Below, in pieces: positions 27,445 through 36,623 of a stretch of 64,000 bases of DNA (the first letter of the stretch is position 1; every line of letters starts with the position of its first letter). Source of the stretch: Endozoicomonas sp965196975 (GTDB lineage Bacteria > Pseudomonadota > Gammaproteobacteria > Pseudomonadales > Endozoicomonadaceae); NCBI RefSeq assembly GCF_965196975.1, contig NZ_OZ239981.1:3162001-3226000 (forward strand). Direction: 5' to 3'. A program made the translations under genes and the position numbers. Below the pieces are notes generated by a model. The model had not been told where the DNA came from and did no database searches. It saw only the letters and a program-made list of their open reading frames with translations.

Positions 27445-27771
27445 TTACCCGCGGGATGCTTTCTCTTCAATACCGGAAAGTCCGAAACGACGATCCAGCT
27501 CATTCAGCACATCAGCAGGCTCAAGTCCAAGATGAGACAGCATGACCATGGTGTGGAACCAGAGATCAGCGGTTTCATAAATGACAGCCTCCCGGTTATG
27601 GTCATATTCTGATGCCTTGGCGGCAATCAGCACTTCTGCTGACTCTTCACCGACTTTTTTCAGAATATGATCCAGCCCCTTATTATGAAGCTGTGCAACA
27701 TAAGAGGAATCCGGATCAGCCTGCCTGCGACTGCTTAACACTTCAGTCAATTTCTCGATTATATCGCTCAT
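27445..27771 (-). CDS. hisE: Phosphoribosyl-ATP pyrophosphatase
   Basis: Second step of histidine biosynthesis: hydrolyses PR-ATP to PR-AMP. All-alpha MazG-type fold in 108 residues, with KKVGEESAEVLIAAK and YETADLWFHTMVML carrying the acidic metal ligands. It follows hisI by 44 bp on the same strand. HisI and HisE are separate proteins here, as in Pseudomonas, rather than fused as in E. coli. Confidence 0.95.
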   Translation of the reverse strand: MSDIIEKLTEVLSSRRQADPDSSYVAQLHNKGLDHILKKVGEESAEVLIAAKASEYDHNREAVIYETADLWFHTMVMLSHLGLEPADVLNELDRRFGLSGIEEKASRG

Positions 27772-27815
27772 CTTTTAGCCCGTAGGATGATTTACAGCAA
27801 AGAAAACAGTCTTTA

Positions 27816-28232
27816 CTAACGCCCATAAATAGTTTCAGGGTCTTGCAGCACCGGATCTTCGGTATTCCACAATGCTTCGCCACCCTGATCTACCAGCCGG
27901 CGATAAAAACAGGATTTACGACCGGTATGACAGGCAATACCACCCACCTGTTCAACCTTAAGCAAGATCGCATCACCATCACAGTCCAGGCGACACTCCA
28001 GCAGCCTCTGCGTATGCCCTGAGCTCTCGCCTTTACGCCACAACCTGCCCCGTGAACGGGACCAGTAAATCGCAACCTGCTCTTTCAGGGTCAGTTCCAG
28101 CGATTCCCGGTTCATCCAGGCCAACATCAGAACCTCACCGGTTTCATGATCCTGGGCGATGGCCGTTACCAGACCATCATCATTCCATTGAACCTCATCC
28201 AACCAGTGGTTTGTTGTCATCACATCATCCAC
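27816..28232 (-). CDS. hisI: Phosphoribosyl-AMP cyclohydrolase
   Basis: Third step of histidine biosynthesis: opens the adenine ring of PR-AMP. Zinc and magnesium ligands are in LECRLDCDGDAILLKV and IACHTGRKSCFYR, and the SRSRGRLWRKGESSGHTQ substrate loop is present. The start is uncertain: GTG at 28232, GTG at 28223 or ATG at 28220 (MTTNHWLDEV). The first gives 138 residues and lies 9 bp after the ubiB stop. Confidence 0.95.
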   Translation of the reverse strand: MDDVMTTNHWLDEVQWNDDGLVTAIAQDHETGEVLMLAWMNRESLELTLKEQVAIYWSRSRGRLWRKGESSGHTQRLLECRLDCDGDAILLKVEQVGGIACHTGRKSCFYRRLVDQGGEALWNTEDPVLQDPETIYGR

Positions 28233-28241
28233 TCATTCTTC

Positions 28242-29852
28242 TTATCGAACGATCAGCCAACCGCCCAGTGCGGCAGCCAGTATTCCGAGCATTGCCTGGT
28301 CCAGCAGCTCTTTTTCCACAAACAGGGAACCTGAAGTAGCCACCACCGCAACGCCTGCCAATAGAAGCAGTAAGCCAAAACGCCTCTGCTTTTGCTGACG
28401 CTTTTCTGCTCTTACCTGCTGATGATGGAACGCCTGCTGCTGATCAACCAGAGTCCGCACCGTTGACATCACTTTCTGAGCCATGACCGGCGCACTCAAT
28501 AGCCAGTCCGCACTTTGCTCCTTGAGATTACAGGCAATACCCATTGGGCTTACCTGGTCTTTCATCCATTTTTCCAGATAGGGCTGAGCCGTTGTCCAGA
28601 GATCGAGATCCGGATAAAGCTGCCGCCCCAACCCCTCGACATTCAACAGTGTCTTCTCCAGAAGAACCAGCTGTGGCTGAACCTGCATATTGAAGCGACG
28701 AGCCACCTGAAAGAGCCTGACCAGCAGCTGCCCAAAGGAAATATCTTTCAGCGGCTTTTCAAATATTGGCTCACAAACGGTACGAATCGCTGCCTCAAGC
28801 TCTCCTACCGGCGTATCTCTGGGCACCCAACCGGAGTCCACGTGCAGCTGGGCAACTTTGCGGTAGTCCCGTCGGAAGAACGCCAGCAGATTACTGGCCA
28901 GATAGTGCTGATCTTCCGGCTCCAGCGTACCAATGATCCCACAATCGATACCAATGTAACGGGGCTCAGCAGGATTGTTAGTATCAATGAAAATATTGCC
29001 CGGGTGCATATCCGCATGGAAAAAGCGATCACGAAATACCTGGGTGAAAAATATTTCAACACCCCGCTCTGCCAGTTTTTTCATATCCACATTCTGAGCT
29101 TTCAGCGTGGCAATATCGGAAACCGGGACACCATATATCCGCTCGATGACCATCACTTTCGTGCGGCAGTAATCCCAATGAACCTGAGGCACAAACAACA
29201 GGGGAGAAGCCAGAAAATTGCGTCGCAACTGTGAACAGTTAGCCGCTTCCCTCAGCAGATCAAGCTCGTCAAAAATGGTGCGCTCATAGTCTGCTACGAC
29301 TTCCACTGGACGCAAACGACGAGCGTCTTTTGACAAAGTAATCAGCAAACGCGCAAACAGGTACATTAAACCAATGTCTTTGCGAATGACCCGGTCGATA
29401 CCCGGGCGAATCACTTTGACCACCACCTCATCACCGGAATGCAATCGTGCAGTATGAACCTGGGCTACAGAAGCCGAAGCAAGAGGCTCACGATCAAATC
29501 GGCCAAACAGCGTATCCACATCATTACCAAGGCTGGACTCGATAATGGCAATGGCTTCTTCTGCCGGAAACGGCGGCACATCATCCTGAAGTCGGGACAG
29601 CTCATCACTGATATCATCCGGCAACAGGTCACGCCGGGTTGAGAGGATTTGCCCGAACTTGATAAAGATCGGCCCAAGGGCTTCCAGGGAAAGGCGAATA
29701 CGCTCCCCACGGGGCGCATCATTACGGATAAAGTAACGCCAGGGCAGCAGAATCAGACAGCAGCGCAGCCAGAAAGGCGAGCGCTCCAGATCAATCAGAT
29801 TATCCAGCCGGTTACGGGCGACAGCTGCCACAATTTTCAACAAACGGATCAA
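28242..29852 (-). CDS. ubiB: Ubiquinone biosynthesis kinase-like protein UbiB
   Basis: Atypical ABC1/ADCK-family kinase-like ATPase needed for ubiquinone assembly. The KxGQ motif is IKFGQILSTR and the Ala-rich nucleotide loop is LASASVAQVHTA. HPGNIF is in the metal-binding region (DMHPGNIFID). Two C-terminal membrane helices (about residues 496-535) anchor it. The 536 residues are typical. It follows ubiJ by 15 bp in the ubiEJB order. Confidence 0.96.
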   Translation of the reverse strand: MIRLLKIVAAVARNRLDNLIDLERSPFWLRCCLILLPWRYFIRNDAPRGERIRLSLEALGPIFIKFGQILSTRRDLLPDDISDELSRLQDDVPPFPAEEAIAIIESSLGNDVDTLFGRFDREPLASASVAQVHTARLHSGDEVVVKVIRPGIDRVIRKDIGLMYLFARLLITLSKDARRLRPVEVVADYERTIFDELDLLREAANCSQLRRNFLASPLLFVPQVHWDYCRTKVMVIERIYGVPVSDIATLKAQNVDMKKLAERGVEIFFTQVFRDRFFHADMHPGNIFIDTNNPAEPRYIGIDCGIIGTLEPEDQHYLASNLLAFFRRDYRKVAQLHVDSGWVPRDTPVGELEAAIRTVCEPIFEKPLKDISFGQLLVRLFQVARRFNMQVQPQLVLLEKTLLNVEGLGRQLYPDLDLWTTAQPYLEKWMKDQVSPMGIACNLKEQSADWLLSAPVMAQKVMSTVRTLVDQQQAFHHQQVRAEKRQQKQRRFGLLLLLAGVAVVATSGSLFVEKELLDQAMLGILAAALGGWLIVR

Positions 29853-29867
29853 CGTCAGGCCCCCGAC

Positions 29868-30518
29868 TTATGATTTGGCATCAGATATGTCTTTTGCATC
29901 TTGATAGGTTTGCCATTGGTGCTCCAGCCGGTCCATCGACTCAGCAAGAAGACCCACTTCTTCTGCAAAACCTTCCACTTCCACCCTTGAAGGAATCAGA
30001 CGAAGCTCCTCCTGAAGGTATTCCCCAAGGTTGTCCAAAATGAGCTGCTGCCCTCTATGAACATGGTCACCGACAAAACGAAGTCCCTGGGCCATCATAT
30101 GCCCGGTGATATCACCAAAGGCCTCACAAAGCGGTCTTTCCCAGTCGATGTCCATCTGCCGGTGAATCTGCAGCAAATCAGCAATCAGTGCCTCATCACC
30201 AGAAACGCTCAGCCCGGGAACATCAGCAAACGGCAGATTTCTTCGGGTAGCCAGTGTGGCAAATGCAACACTCGAACCCGTAAAAGTTACATCCACCTCT
30301 CCCTCAAAGAAGCCTGCAAGACGGATACGGTCATGCTCAAAGTGGGCATAACATACCCACTGTGGCGAAGTGCACTGAAAAGCGGCCACCTTACCAAACC
30401 AGTGTGACAGTTTTTTTATGGTTACCGGGTCAAGTGCCAGCAGCGCATTGACCTGACGCTCGATGGCTACCAGCAGCCCCGTTTTGATGGTGATCTTGTC
30501 AAAAAAAGCATCGACCAT
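29868..30518 (-). CDS. ubiJ: Ubiquinone biosynthesis accessory factor UbiJ (SCP2 domain)
   Basis: Lipid-binding scaffold of the cytoplasmic ubiquinone biosynthesis complex. The N-terminal SCP2-like domain (about residues 15-120) forms a hydrophobic pocket for prenylated intermediates. A C-terminal helical coiled-coil (about 165-205) matches the UbiJ architecture. The ATG shares one base with the ubiE stop (TGATG). The 216 residues are typical. Middle gene of ubiEJB. Confidence 0.92.
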   Translation of the reverse strand: MVDAFFDKITIKTGLLVAIERQVNALLALDPVTIKKLSHWFGKVAAFQCTSPQWVCYAHFEHDRIRLAGFFEGEVDVTFTGSSVAFATLATRRNLPFADVPGLSVSGDEALIADLLQIHRQMDIDWERPLCEAFGDITGHMMAQGLRFVGDHVHRGQQLILDNLGEYLQEELRLIPSRVEVEGFAEEVGLLAESMDRLEHQWQTYQDAKDISDAKS

Positions 30519-31285
30519 CAGGGCTTAACTCCCTTATGCAGAGCCACAATACCTCCAGTCATATTGTGGTAGGTCGTATTTACAAACCCAGCCTCTTTCA
30601 TCATGCCTTCCAACGTTTCCTGGTCCGGATGCATGCGAATACTTTCGGCAAGATACTGGTAGCTTTCGGAGTCCCCGGCCACCAGTTTACCCATCATCGG
30701 CAGCAGACTGAACGAGTAGGCATCATAAGCCTTGGTCAGCAGAGGGTTGTTTGTCTTGGAAAATTCAAGAACCAGTAACCTGCCACCGGGCTTTAACACC
30801 CTGCACATAGATCTCAGAGCCGCATCCTTGTCCGTTACATTGCGCAGGCCAAAAGAGATGGTAATGCAGTCAAAAGTGTTGTCCGGAAAAGGCAGACATT
30901 CCGCATTGGCCTGAACAAACTCCATGTTGCCAACAATCCCCTGGTCAATCAGCCGATCCCGACCAACGCGTAGCATGGATTCATTGATATCCGCCAGCAC
31001 GACTCGCCCACTATCCCCAACAATACGGGAAAACTGCTTGGCCAGATCGCCCGTTCCCCCGGCGATATCCAGTACCGCATGACCAGGCCGGACGGCAGAA
31101 AGCTCGATAGTAAAACGCTTCCAGAGACGATGAACGCCCATGGACATCAGGTCATTCATCACATCATAGCTGCTGGCTACCGAGTGAAAGACGCCAGCTA
31201 CCAGCCCTTCTTTCTCATTCTCTGGCACATCACGATAACCAAAGTGCGTCGTGCCATCATGCTTTTGCTTGCCACTGTCTGTCAT
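30518..31285 (-). CDS. ubiE: Demethylubiquinone/demethylmenaquinone C-methyltransferase
   Basis: SAM-dependent C-methyltransferase of the quinone ring. Motif I is VLDIAGGTGDLAKQF; FPDNTFDCITISFGLRNV and LKPGGRLLVLEFSK follow. Start: ATG at 31285 with GGGAAGG just upstream is preferred over the ATG at 31300, which has no Shine-Dalgarno. It gives 255 residues. First gene of ubiEJB. An insertion sequence now sits about 195 bp upstream of the start, so its promoter must be within 31286-31480 or be supplied by the element. Confidence 0.96.
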   Translation of the reverse strand: MTDSGKQKHDGTTHFGYRDVPENEKEGLVAGVFHSVASSYDVMNDLMSMGVHRLWKRFTIELSAVRPGHAVLDIAGGTGDLAKQFSRIVGDSGRVVLADINESMLRVGRDRLIDQGIVGNMEFVQANAECLPFPDNTFDCITISFGLRNVTDKDAALRSMCRVLKPGGRLLVLEFSKTNNPLLTKAYDAYSFSLLPMMGKLVAGDSESYQYLAESIRMHPDQETLEGMMKEAGFVNTTYHNMTGGIVALHKGVKP

Positions 31286-31480
31286 GACCCTTCCCGGCAT
31301 TCATTCGATCAATCTTATGGCTGGCTATTGTAAAGGCAAATGGCTTATGGCGTAAGCATGAGAAGTGTTTATGACTCACTTGGAAGTCATAGACAGTATT
31401 GAATAGAGGTTTTTAGACATGAAGCCCCAGTAAAAGTCTTAAAAAAGAGTGATAACGTTCATGTAAAACACTCTCTGACT

Positions 31481-32871
31481 GGGTGCTCTCTCTGAATGAT
31501 TGAAACAATAGTGCTCTATTTTCACAGCTACTATGGGAACACCACTCATAATAGTTAACTGTCATGCCCGCTTCTGTTATTTCCAGCTCTACCAAAAGCA
31601 TCGTTTTGCAAATTGAAGTTTCTATAGATTCAGGCAACATGCTGAATCTTGAAGATAGTTTACAGCGTGCACTCAATGAAGCCGGGCAGCTTGGAACAAA
31701 AGAGTTATTGGGGCTATTTGAATCACCCAATAAAGAACCTATCGTCGTTAATCAGCAGAAGTGGAACTACAAAGGAAAGGTTCTTAAGCACTATGAAACC
31801 TTATACGGTCGTATACCTTTGGAGCGCTCCGTATATCAGGGTGTCAGAGGTGGCAGTACTCTGGCAGCACTTGATCTTCGTGCCGGTATTATTGGTTCAG
31901 CTACCCCCAAATTTGCCAAGTCTATCGCCTGGAAATACAGCCAGATGCCAGCGCCTGCGGTAAAAGAAGATTTTGAGACCAACCATCAAAGGACGCTTTC
32001 AAATTCTTATATCAAGCATTTATCGGACAGAGTAGGTGCATTAATTGAAGACCAGCAAGACACTCACTACCACCTTCCTCCACTAAAAGAGCCTGTTGAA
32101 ACAATAGCCATTGGTCTGGATGGAACCTGCATGCTGCTTTGTGAAGAAGGCTGGAGGGAAGCCATGTGTGGGACATTGAGCCTATATTCTGCAGATGGAG
32201 ACAGGCTCCACACGATATATACAGCCAGTTCGCCAGAGTATGGTAAACAAAGCTTTATGAGCAAGCTCGACGAGGAGATTGCAGATCTAAAACGACTCTA
32301 CCCAAATGCCACATACATCGGGGTAGCTGACGGGGCTAGAGAAAACTGGAGTTATTTGAAACAACATACCTCTGGGCAGATACTCGATTTTTATCATGCA
32401 TCTGAATATTTAGCTGGAGCAGCGGAAGCACTGTTTCCAACCAGTAAGGCGAAGCGACACCAGTGGCTTGAAGACAGGCTACATAGTTTGAAAAACAAGC
32501 GTGGAGCAGCCAAAAAAATCCTTCAGGAAATTGAATCAGCCGAGCTCCCGAAAAAGACAATCGCACTGACAGAGAAGCGCTACAAAGCTGTGAGCTATTT
32601 TACAAACAATCACCAGTTAATGAATTATCATCAGGCGCTTAAACGCCATTGGCCAATAGGTTCAGGAGTTACTGAAGCGGCTTGTAAGACTCTGGTAAAG
32701 CAACGATTATGTGGTTCTGGAATGAGGTGGAAAGCAACAGGAGCGGAAGTGCTTTTGACAACAAGAGCACTGATCCAGAGTAAGGGGCGCTGGGAACAAC
32801 TTTGGTCTGAGTTCATGACTGGAAAGGTTGAAGCTAACCTATGAGTCAGTTATCAAATTGAGAGAGCACCC
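31481..32871 (+). mobile_element. Intact insertion sequence, ISKra4-like, 8-bp target duplication
   Basis: 1391-bp element bounded by inverted ends that share GGGTGCTCTCTC (left 31481-31492, right 32860-32871 inverted), with further matches including TGAT at the same offset. The direct repeat CTCTGACT flanks it at 31473-31480 and 32872-32879, an 8-bp target-site duplication. It carries one transposase gene. The perfect duplication shows a single insertion that has not rearranged since. Confidence 0.9.
31564..32844 (+). CDS. ISKra4-family DDE transposase
   Basis: Transposase of 426 residues with the features I associate with the ISKra4 family: catalytic-type Asp in GLDGT (D186), GVADGARENW (D256) and ILDFYHASEYL (D275), and a C-terminal PIGSGVTEAACKTLVKQR (E371) followed by CGSGMRWK. 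The frame is uninterrupted and matches the full element, so it is probably functional. The ATG at 31564 has no obvious Shine-Dalgarno, and a start nearer residue 26 cannot be excluded. Family name is from memory of conserved motifs. Confidence 0.85.
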   Translation: MPASVISSSTKSIVLQIEVSIDSGNMLNLEDSLQRALNEAGQLGTKELLGLFESPNKEPIVVNQQKWNYKGKVLKHYETLYGRIPLERSVYQGVRGGSTLAALDLRAGIIGSATPKFAKSIAWKYSQMPAPAVKEDFETNHQRTLSNSYIKHLSDRVGALIEDQQDTHYHLPPLKEPVETIAIGLDGTCMLLCEEGWREAMCGTLSLYSADGDRLHTIYTASSPEYGKQSFMSKLDEEIADLKRLYPNATYIGVADGARENWSYLKQHTSGQILDFYHASEYLAGAAEALFPTSKAKRHQWLEDRLHSLKNKRGAAKKILQEIESAELPKKTIALTEKRYKAVSYFTNNHQLMNYHQALKRHWPIGSGVTEAACKTLVKQRLCGSGMRWKATGAEVLLTTRALIQSKGRWEQLWSEFMTGKVEANL

Positions 32872-32917
32872 CTCTGACTTCTGCGACTATCAGATATTTC
32901 TTACCAAACAGACAAGG

Positions 32918-35284
32918 TCACTTTTCTTGAGCTGGTGCACCTTTCTCTGATCCCTGAGGGGCATTCATAGACCTGATATCATCGAGCCACTCCTGTGGGG
33001 GCGGGGGAAGTTTACTTCCCTTCGAAGAATCAATAGTCGATGCGTTATTCGCCGGGATATCCTTAATTTTAAAGTTATTAAACCGAAGTCGAATCAAGCC
33101 TTTTCCAGAAACCAGATCCTGAGTCGATTCCTGAGCAAACAGTAAATCGGCCTGCTTATCGGAAATATCAAAAAGCTGGGATGTAATGTTTCGAATAGCC
33201 GCACGCCCAGCATTGTCCGTTGGTATTTCATTATGAGCTTTTTTCAGTTCGCTGTAGACTTTGGTTTCTATACGCCCAAACTGCTGATTCTTTTTGTCGG
33301 TAGCATATCGATCAGCAGCTCCAGCAATTGTCGCGGTTGTTCTGGCTACACCAACAGCAGCGTTTGTTGCCAAACTGCCAACCCCTGGTGCAATTATTCC
33401 AGTAACCGTTCCGGCAACCGCCCCGACAGCATCAATGGTTCCATGAGCGACAGCAGTATCAGACTTGATTTCGGTACGATCTTTTTTTGCCCTGATAACA
33501 TCAACAGCAAGATCCAACGCATTTTTTAATGTTGGTCTTTGCTCTACCAGCTGAAAATTACTGCGAAAAAGATCCCCTATTTTACCTAGTTTAAAATCCA
33601 GAATCTTATTATTTTGCTCTCTGTATCGGTGTTCCGAAAACTCCCGACCATATCGCACTGCTTTATCAACCTGGATAACTGGAAGTAAAGAAGCAGCCAG
33701 TGCTCCAGCAGTCCACCCAACCTGATTCTCCTGATGCCGTATTTTTCTTGCCTCATAACCTGAAAACATCTTGAGCGTATCTGCATGGTTTTTGTAGGAT
33801 ACAATATGTGCCTTAACATCTGCTTTTGCTGGAAGCTGCTTAGACATAGTTAAAAATGCGTGAAGTTTCTTATTGTCTATCTCAAACTTGTGACGTGAAG
33901 CCAAGGCTGATTTGCCCTGTTTAACTGGCGTAGAGTAATCTATTTTGACCCCCATCGTTTTAACAATGTCATTAAACGCTTTCATCATTTTTTTAGACTG
34001 GTGACCCGCTTTCAAAATACCGTGTTCTTTACCGGTTTCTCCTTTTTCAAGGCGTTTTTCAAACGTCTCAGCCCGGTTTTTGAATTCTTTCTGCCAGGCG
34101 TCCAGACGCTGATGAACCCCCTTCGTGAAGCCCCTCCCCCGCTCCGTTAGCTTCAGTAAATTGTTTGTCAGTCTTATGATCTGCTGGTCATTTGCATAGC
34201 GGCATTTATTTTCACCAAGCACCATTCGAAGCGAGTCATGCTTACTGACAGAGGTAGCATCATCAGCTGATAATTTGGCAATCTTTCCATAGTCTTTCAT
34301 ATCCTGTACGGTCATTACCTCACCAGACTTGGGACTGAGCTTGTCCCACTTTTTAATCAGTTTGGGACAGGCTTCAAACGCAACTTTTCTCTGCTCCAGC
34401 TTAGAAAGCTTGTAAAGCTTAAGCCCCAGGGTAATACCATGAGATATGGCACCGATCCCAGCATCAATATTGGATGCTTCGAACACCGCTTCGGCTTGGG
34501 ATTTCACCGTTTCTGTGGTTATATCAATACCGATTTCGATAGGTGGCACAACATCACCAGCAGCTTCGAGCGGAGCAATAGCATCAGTGCCAGCTTCAAC
34601 AGTGGGAGCAGCGTTTTCAAAGGCAGATGCAGCTTCAGGCAGGAGTTCAACCGGAGATGCTACCTCAGTGATCACTTCAGCGGGAACTTCCTCCAGAAGG
34701 ATTTCAGGCTCTTCAGGAACAGGAGTAACCTCCGGAGATGAGCTCAATGGGGTAAAAGGAACAATACTTGGAGCTGATGGTTCTGGAACAGGAGGTTCAG
34801 AAATAGGGACCTCTTGAGTATAAGTATCCAATACAGGGTTATCTGGAATCGGCGCAGCAGCTCCGGGTCCGTCAGGTACGGGCGCATCGGGCGCGGGCGT
34901 ATCCGGAATAGTGACTGTTAAATCTACGTTGATCGCTTCCTTACCATCGCTAAGCAGAGGTATGGTAGCTGGGTTTAGAACGGCGTCAGGAATACTGTCT
35001 GAAAGCGGCTTCAGGCTGTTTCTGGTCGCATGATTACTTGGTGGGTTTGAGGGTCTGACCTTTCTATCAGACAGGTTTGCCTTTTTCTCCGTCTGGTCAC
35101 TACTTTTTTTATTTCCTGTAAAAAAGGATTTTAAGGATTTCAATGACTTTTTGAGCGATATAGTCCGACCATTTCTGGATTTTGTGGCTTTTATATCTTG
35201 AGTAGTGGTTTTACTATCCGCTTCTGGTACTTCTGAAAAGGGCTGAACCCCACCAGTCTTACCGCTATTATTTGGACCATCCAT
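32918..35284 (-). CDS. 788-residue protein of unknown function, effector-like
   Basis: No recognised domain. Residues 1-90 are basic and Ser/Lys-rich (SLKKSLKSLKSFFTGNKK) with no signal peptide. Residues 100-255 are a Pro/acidic low-complexity tract with repeated PDAP, PVPD and PVPE units. Residues 290-520 are charged and helical. A short hydrophobic segment lies at about 523-537, and a Gly/Ala-rich hydrophobic region at about 610-660 (AVGAVAGTVTGIIAPGVGSL) resembles pore-forming or membrane-inserting stretches. The C-terminus is Pro/Gly-rich. AAGGA precedes the ATG. The layout suits a secreted effector or toxin of a host-associated bacterium, but no secretion genes are nearby, so this is inference. 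It sits between two insertion sequences, between ubiE and DUF971. Confidence 0.8.
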   Translation of the reverse strand: MDGPNNSGKTGGVQPFSEVPEADSKTTTQDIKATKSRNGRTISLKKSLKSLKSFFTGNKKSSDQTEKKANLSDRKVRPSNPPSNHATRNSLKPLSDSIPDAVLNPATIPLLSDGKEAINVDLTVTIPDTPAPDAPVPDGPGAAAPIPDNPVLDTYTQEVPISEPPVPEPSAPSIVPFTPLSSSPEVTPVPEEPEILLEEVPAEVITEVASPVELLPEAASAFENAAPTVEAGTDAIAPLEAAGDVVPPIEIGIDITTETVKSQAEAVFEASNIDAGIGAISHGITLGLKLYKLSKLEQRKVAFEACPKLIKKWDKLSPKSGEVMTVQDMKDYGKIAKLSADDATSVSKHDSLRMVLGENKCRYANDQQIIRLTNNLLKLTERGRGFTKGVHQRLDAWQKEFKNRAETFEKRLEKGETGKEHGILKAGHQSKKMMKAFNDIVKTMGVKIDYSTPVKQGKSALASRHKFEIDNKKLHAFLTMSKQLPAKADVKAHIVSYKNHADTLKMFSGYEARKIRHQENQVGWTAGALAASLLPVIQVDKAVRYGREFSEHRYREQNNKILDFKLGKIGDLFRSNFQLVEQRPTLKNALDLAVDVIRAKKDRTEIKSDTAVAHGTIDAVGAVAGTVTGIIAPGVGSLATNAAVGVARTTATIAGAADRYATDKKNQQFGRIETKVYSELKKAHNEIPTDNAGRAAIRNITSQLFDISDKQADLLFAQESTQDLVSGKGLIRLRFNNFKIKDIPANNASTIDSSKGSKLPPPPQEWLDDIRSMNAPQGSEKGAPAQEK

Positions 35285-35507
35285 AAGCAGCCATCCTTGG
35301 CAATTAAGCTTATATTTAATACAGTTTAGAAAAGATTCAATATCAGGTTATTAAGATAACAACAGCAATAATTTTAAACACTCCGTTTGAATCTGTCAAC
35401 TTCTGTTTTCTAAACAGTTTAGGACAGAGTACTGACAAATATTGAAATGTTCAGAGGCTATCGGTCTTAGATGTAAATCAGTTGATAGAGTGAGAGAGTT
35501 GTTAAGA
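35285..35507. promoter_or_regulatory. Upstream region of the 788-residue gene with inverted repeat
   Basis: AT-rich leader of the 788-residue gene, cut by an insertion sequence at 35508. ACAGTTTAGAAAA (35321-35333) and TTTTCTAAACAGT (35407-35419) form an inverted repeat with 12 of 13 positions matching, about 74 bp apart. It could be a paired operator; the insertion may have removed more distant upstream elements. No clean promoter hexamers recognised. Confidence 0.35.
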
Positions 35508-36623
35508 TAGAACTTACGCATTGACAGCTCTGATAAAAGATGGTCTCAGCCAGTCTTTACCATCAGAGAAGCTCTTAATGAAGTCCCAAATAGCATCCTT
35601 GAGCGCATCATTCTTAACGCGATAGATGCTACTGAGAGATTCAGATACTTTCTTGGCCTGAAGGCAGGCATACCCAAAGATAGAGGCAAAAATATGGTTC
35701 CTGACCTGCTGCTTTCCTCTCACCTGAAAGCGCTCAATACTGCAGAGTTGTTTCAGCGCCCGGTGATACTCTTCGATCGCCCAATGGTGCAGGTGAAGTT
35801 CATTAAAGCCTACCTGTGGTGATACCTCTGATCCAGCATGGGGTGTGTAGACGACGTAATGGCGCAGCTCGTTTTTTAGCCGCGTCCGGTACAAACGCAC
35901 AGAACCAAAATTACGTAGCCAAACGGTTATTCCCTCTTCAGGAATCTCCAGGCTCTGCACTTGTTGGTAGTCACCCTTTTGGATAGAAACAGTACGGTTG
36001 CTTTTAACGGCAAACATAAAACCCAGACCGTTGTTTTTCACAGTCTTCAGGTTTGCGGCACTGCTATACCAGGAATCCCCCGTAACAAATGCAGGTCGTA
36101 AGCCCCATACAAGTACTTCTTTCAGCATCTCGAGAAAATAATCATTTTTGGACTTTCCGTCCGCAGAGTCATAGATACGGAAATTGACAGGAAGGCTATA
36201 GCCTTTGATATCGGTGTAATAGAGCGTTATGAGATTAATGCCCTTGACGGCTTTATGATGCTTGCCCGAGTAATGATAGCCGATGAATGCCGTGTAGTTA
36301 CTGTACGGCTTATCCAGCACCGTATCATCAACCGATAGCGTGCCCCCATCAAGAATCAGCCTTGCGGCTACTTCCATGAAAAGGTCATTGGGAGCAAAGT
36401 CTTCACGTTGTAGAAAACGGTTAACGCTGTGGTGTGACATATCTCCGATCTCACTAAGGCGAGTACAGGTTGCTGATTTCGGCTCACACAATAGAAACCC
36501 TGTATATTTCGGCAAATCACACCCAGCTGTTGTAGGTCTTGTTATCTTTCTACGCACGACGACATCCGCTATTTTTTGCTGATCTAGCAATTTTTACAGC
36601 TGCCTGTCAATGCGAAAGTCCTA
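35508..36623 (-). mobile_element. Intact insertion sequence, IS4/IS701-like, 5-bp target duplication
   Basis: 1116-bp element. Terminal inverted repeats are TAGAACTTACGCATTGACAG (35508-35527) and, inverted, TAGGACTTTCGCATTGACAG (36604-36623), 18 of 20 identical. TAAGA flanks it directly at 35503-35507 and 36624-36628. The single transposase gene stops inside the left repeat. It is independent of the ISKra4-like element, as ends, size and transposase differ. Confidence 0.87.
35514..36590 (-). CDS. DDE transposase, IS4-superfamily (IS701-like)
   Basis: 358 residues, uninterrupted. Catalytic triad candidates are D88/D89 in LSVDDTVLDK, D172 in VTGDSWYSS and E273/E274 in HHWAIEEYHRALKQ. The N-terminus lacks an obvious helix-turn-helix. 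The stop codon lies in the left inverted repeat. Closest by pattern to IS4-clan elements such as IS701; the precise family is uncertain. Confidence 0.82.
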   Translation of the reverse strand: MLDQQKIADVVVRRKITRPTTAGCDLPKYTGFLLCEPKSATCTRLSEIGDMSHHSVNRFLQREDFAPNDLFMEVAARLILDGGTLSVDDTVLDKPYSNYTAFIGYHYSGKHHKAVKGINLITLYYTDIKGYSLPVNFRIYDSADGKSKNDYFLEMLKEVLVWGLRPAFVTGDSWYSSAANLKTVKNNGLGFMFAVKSNRTVSIQKGDYQQVQSLEIPEEGITVWLRNFGSVRLYRTRLKNELRHYVVYTPHAGSEVSPQVGFNELHLHHWAIEEYHRALKQLCSIERFQVRGKQQVRNHIFASIFGYACLQAKKVSESLSSIYRVKNDALKDAIWDFIKSFSDGKDWLRPSFIRAVNA

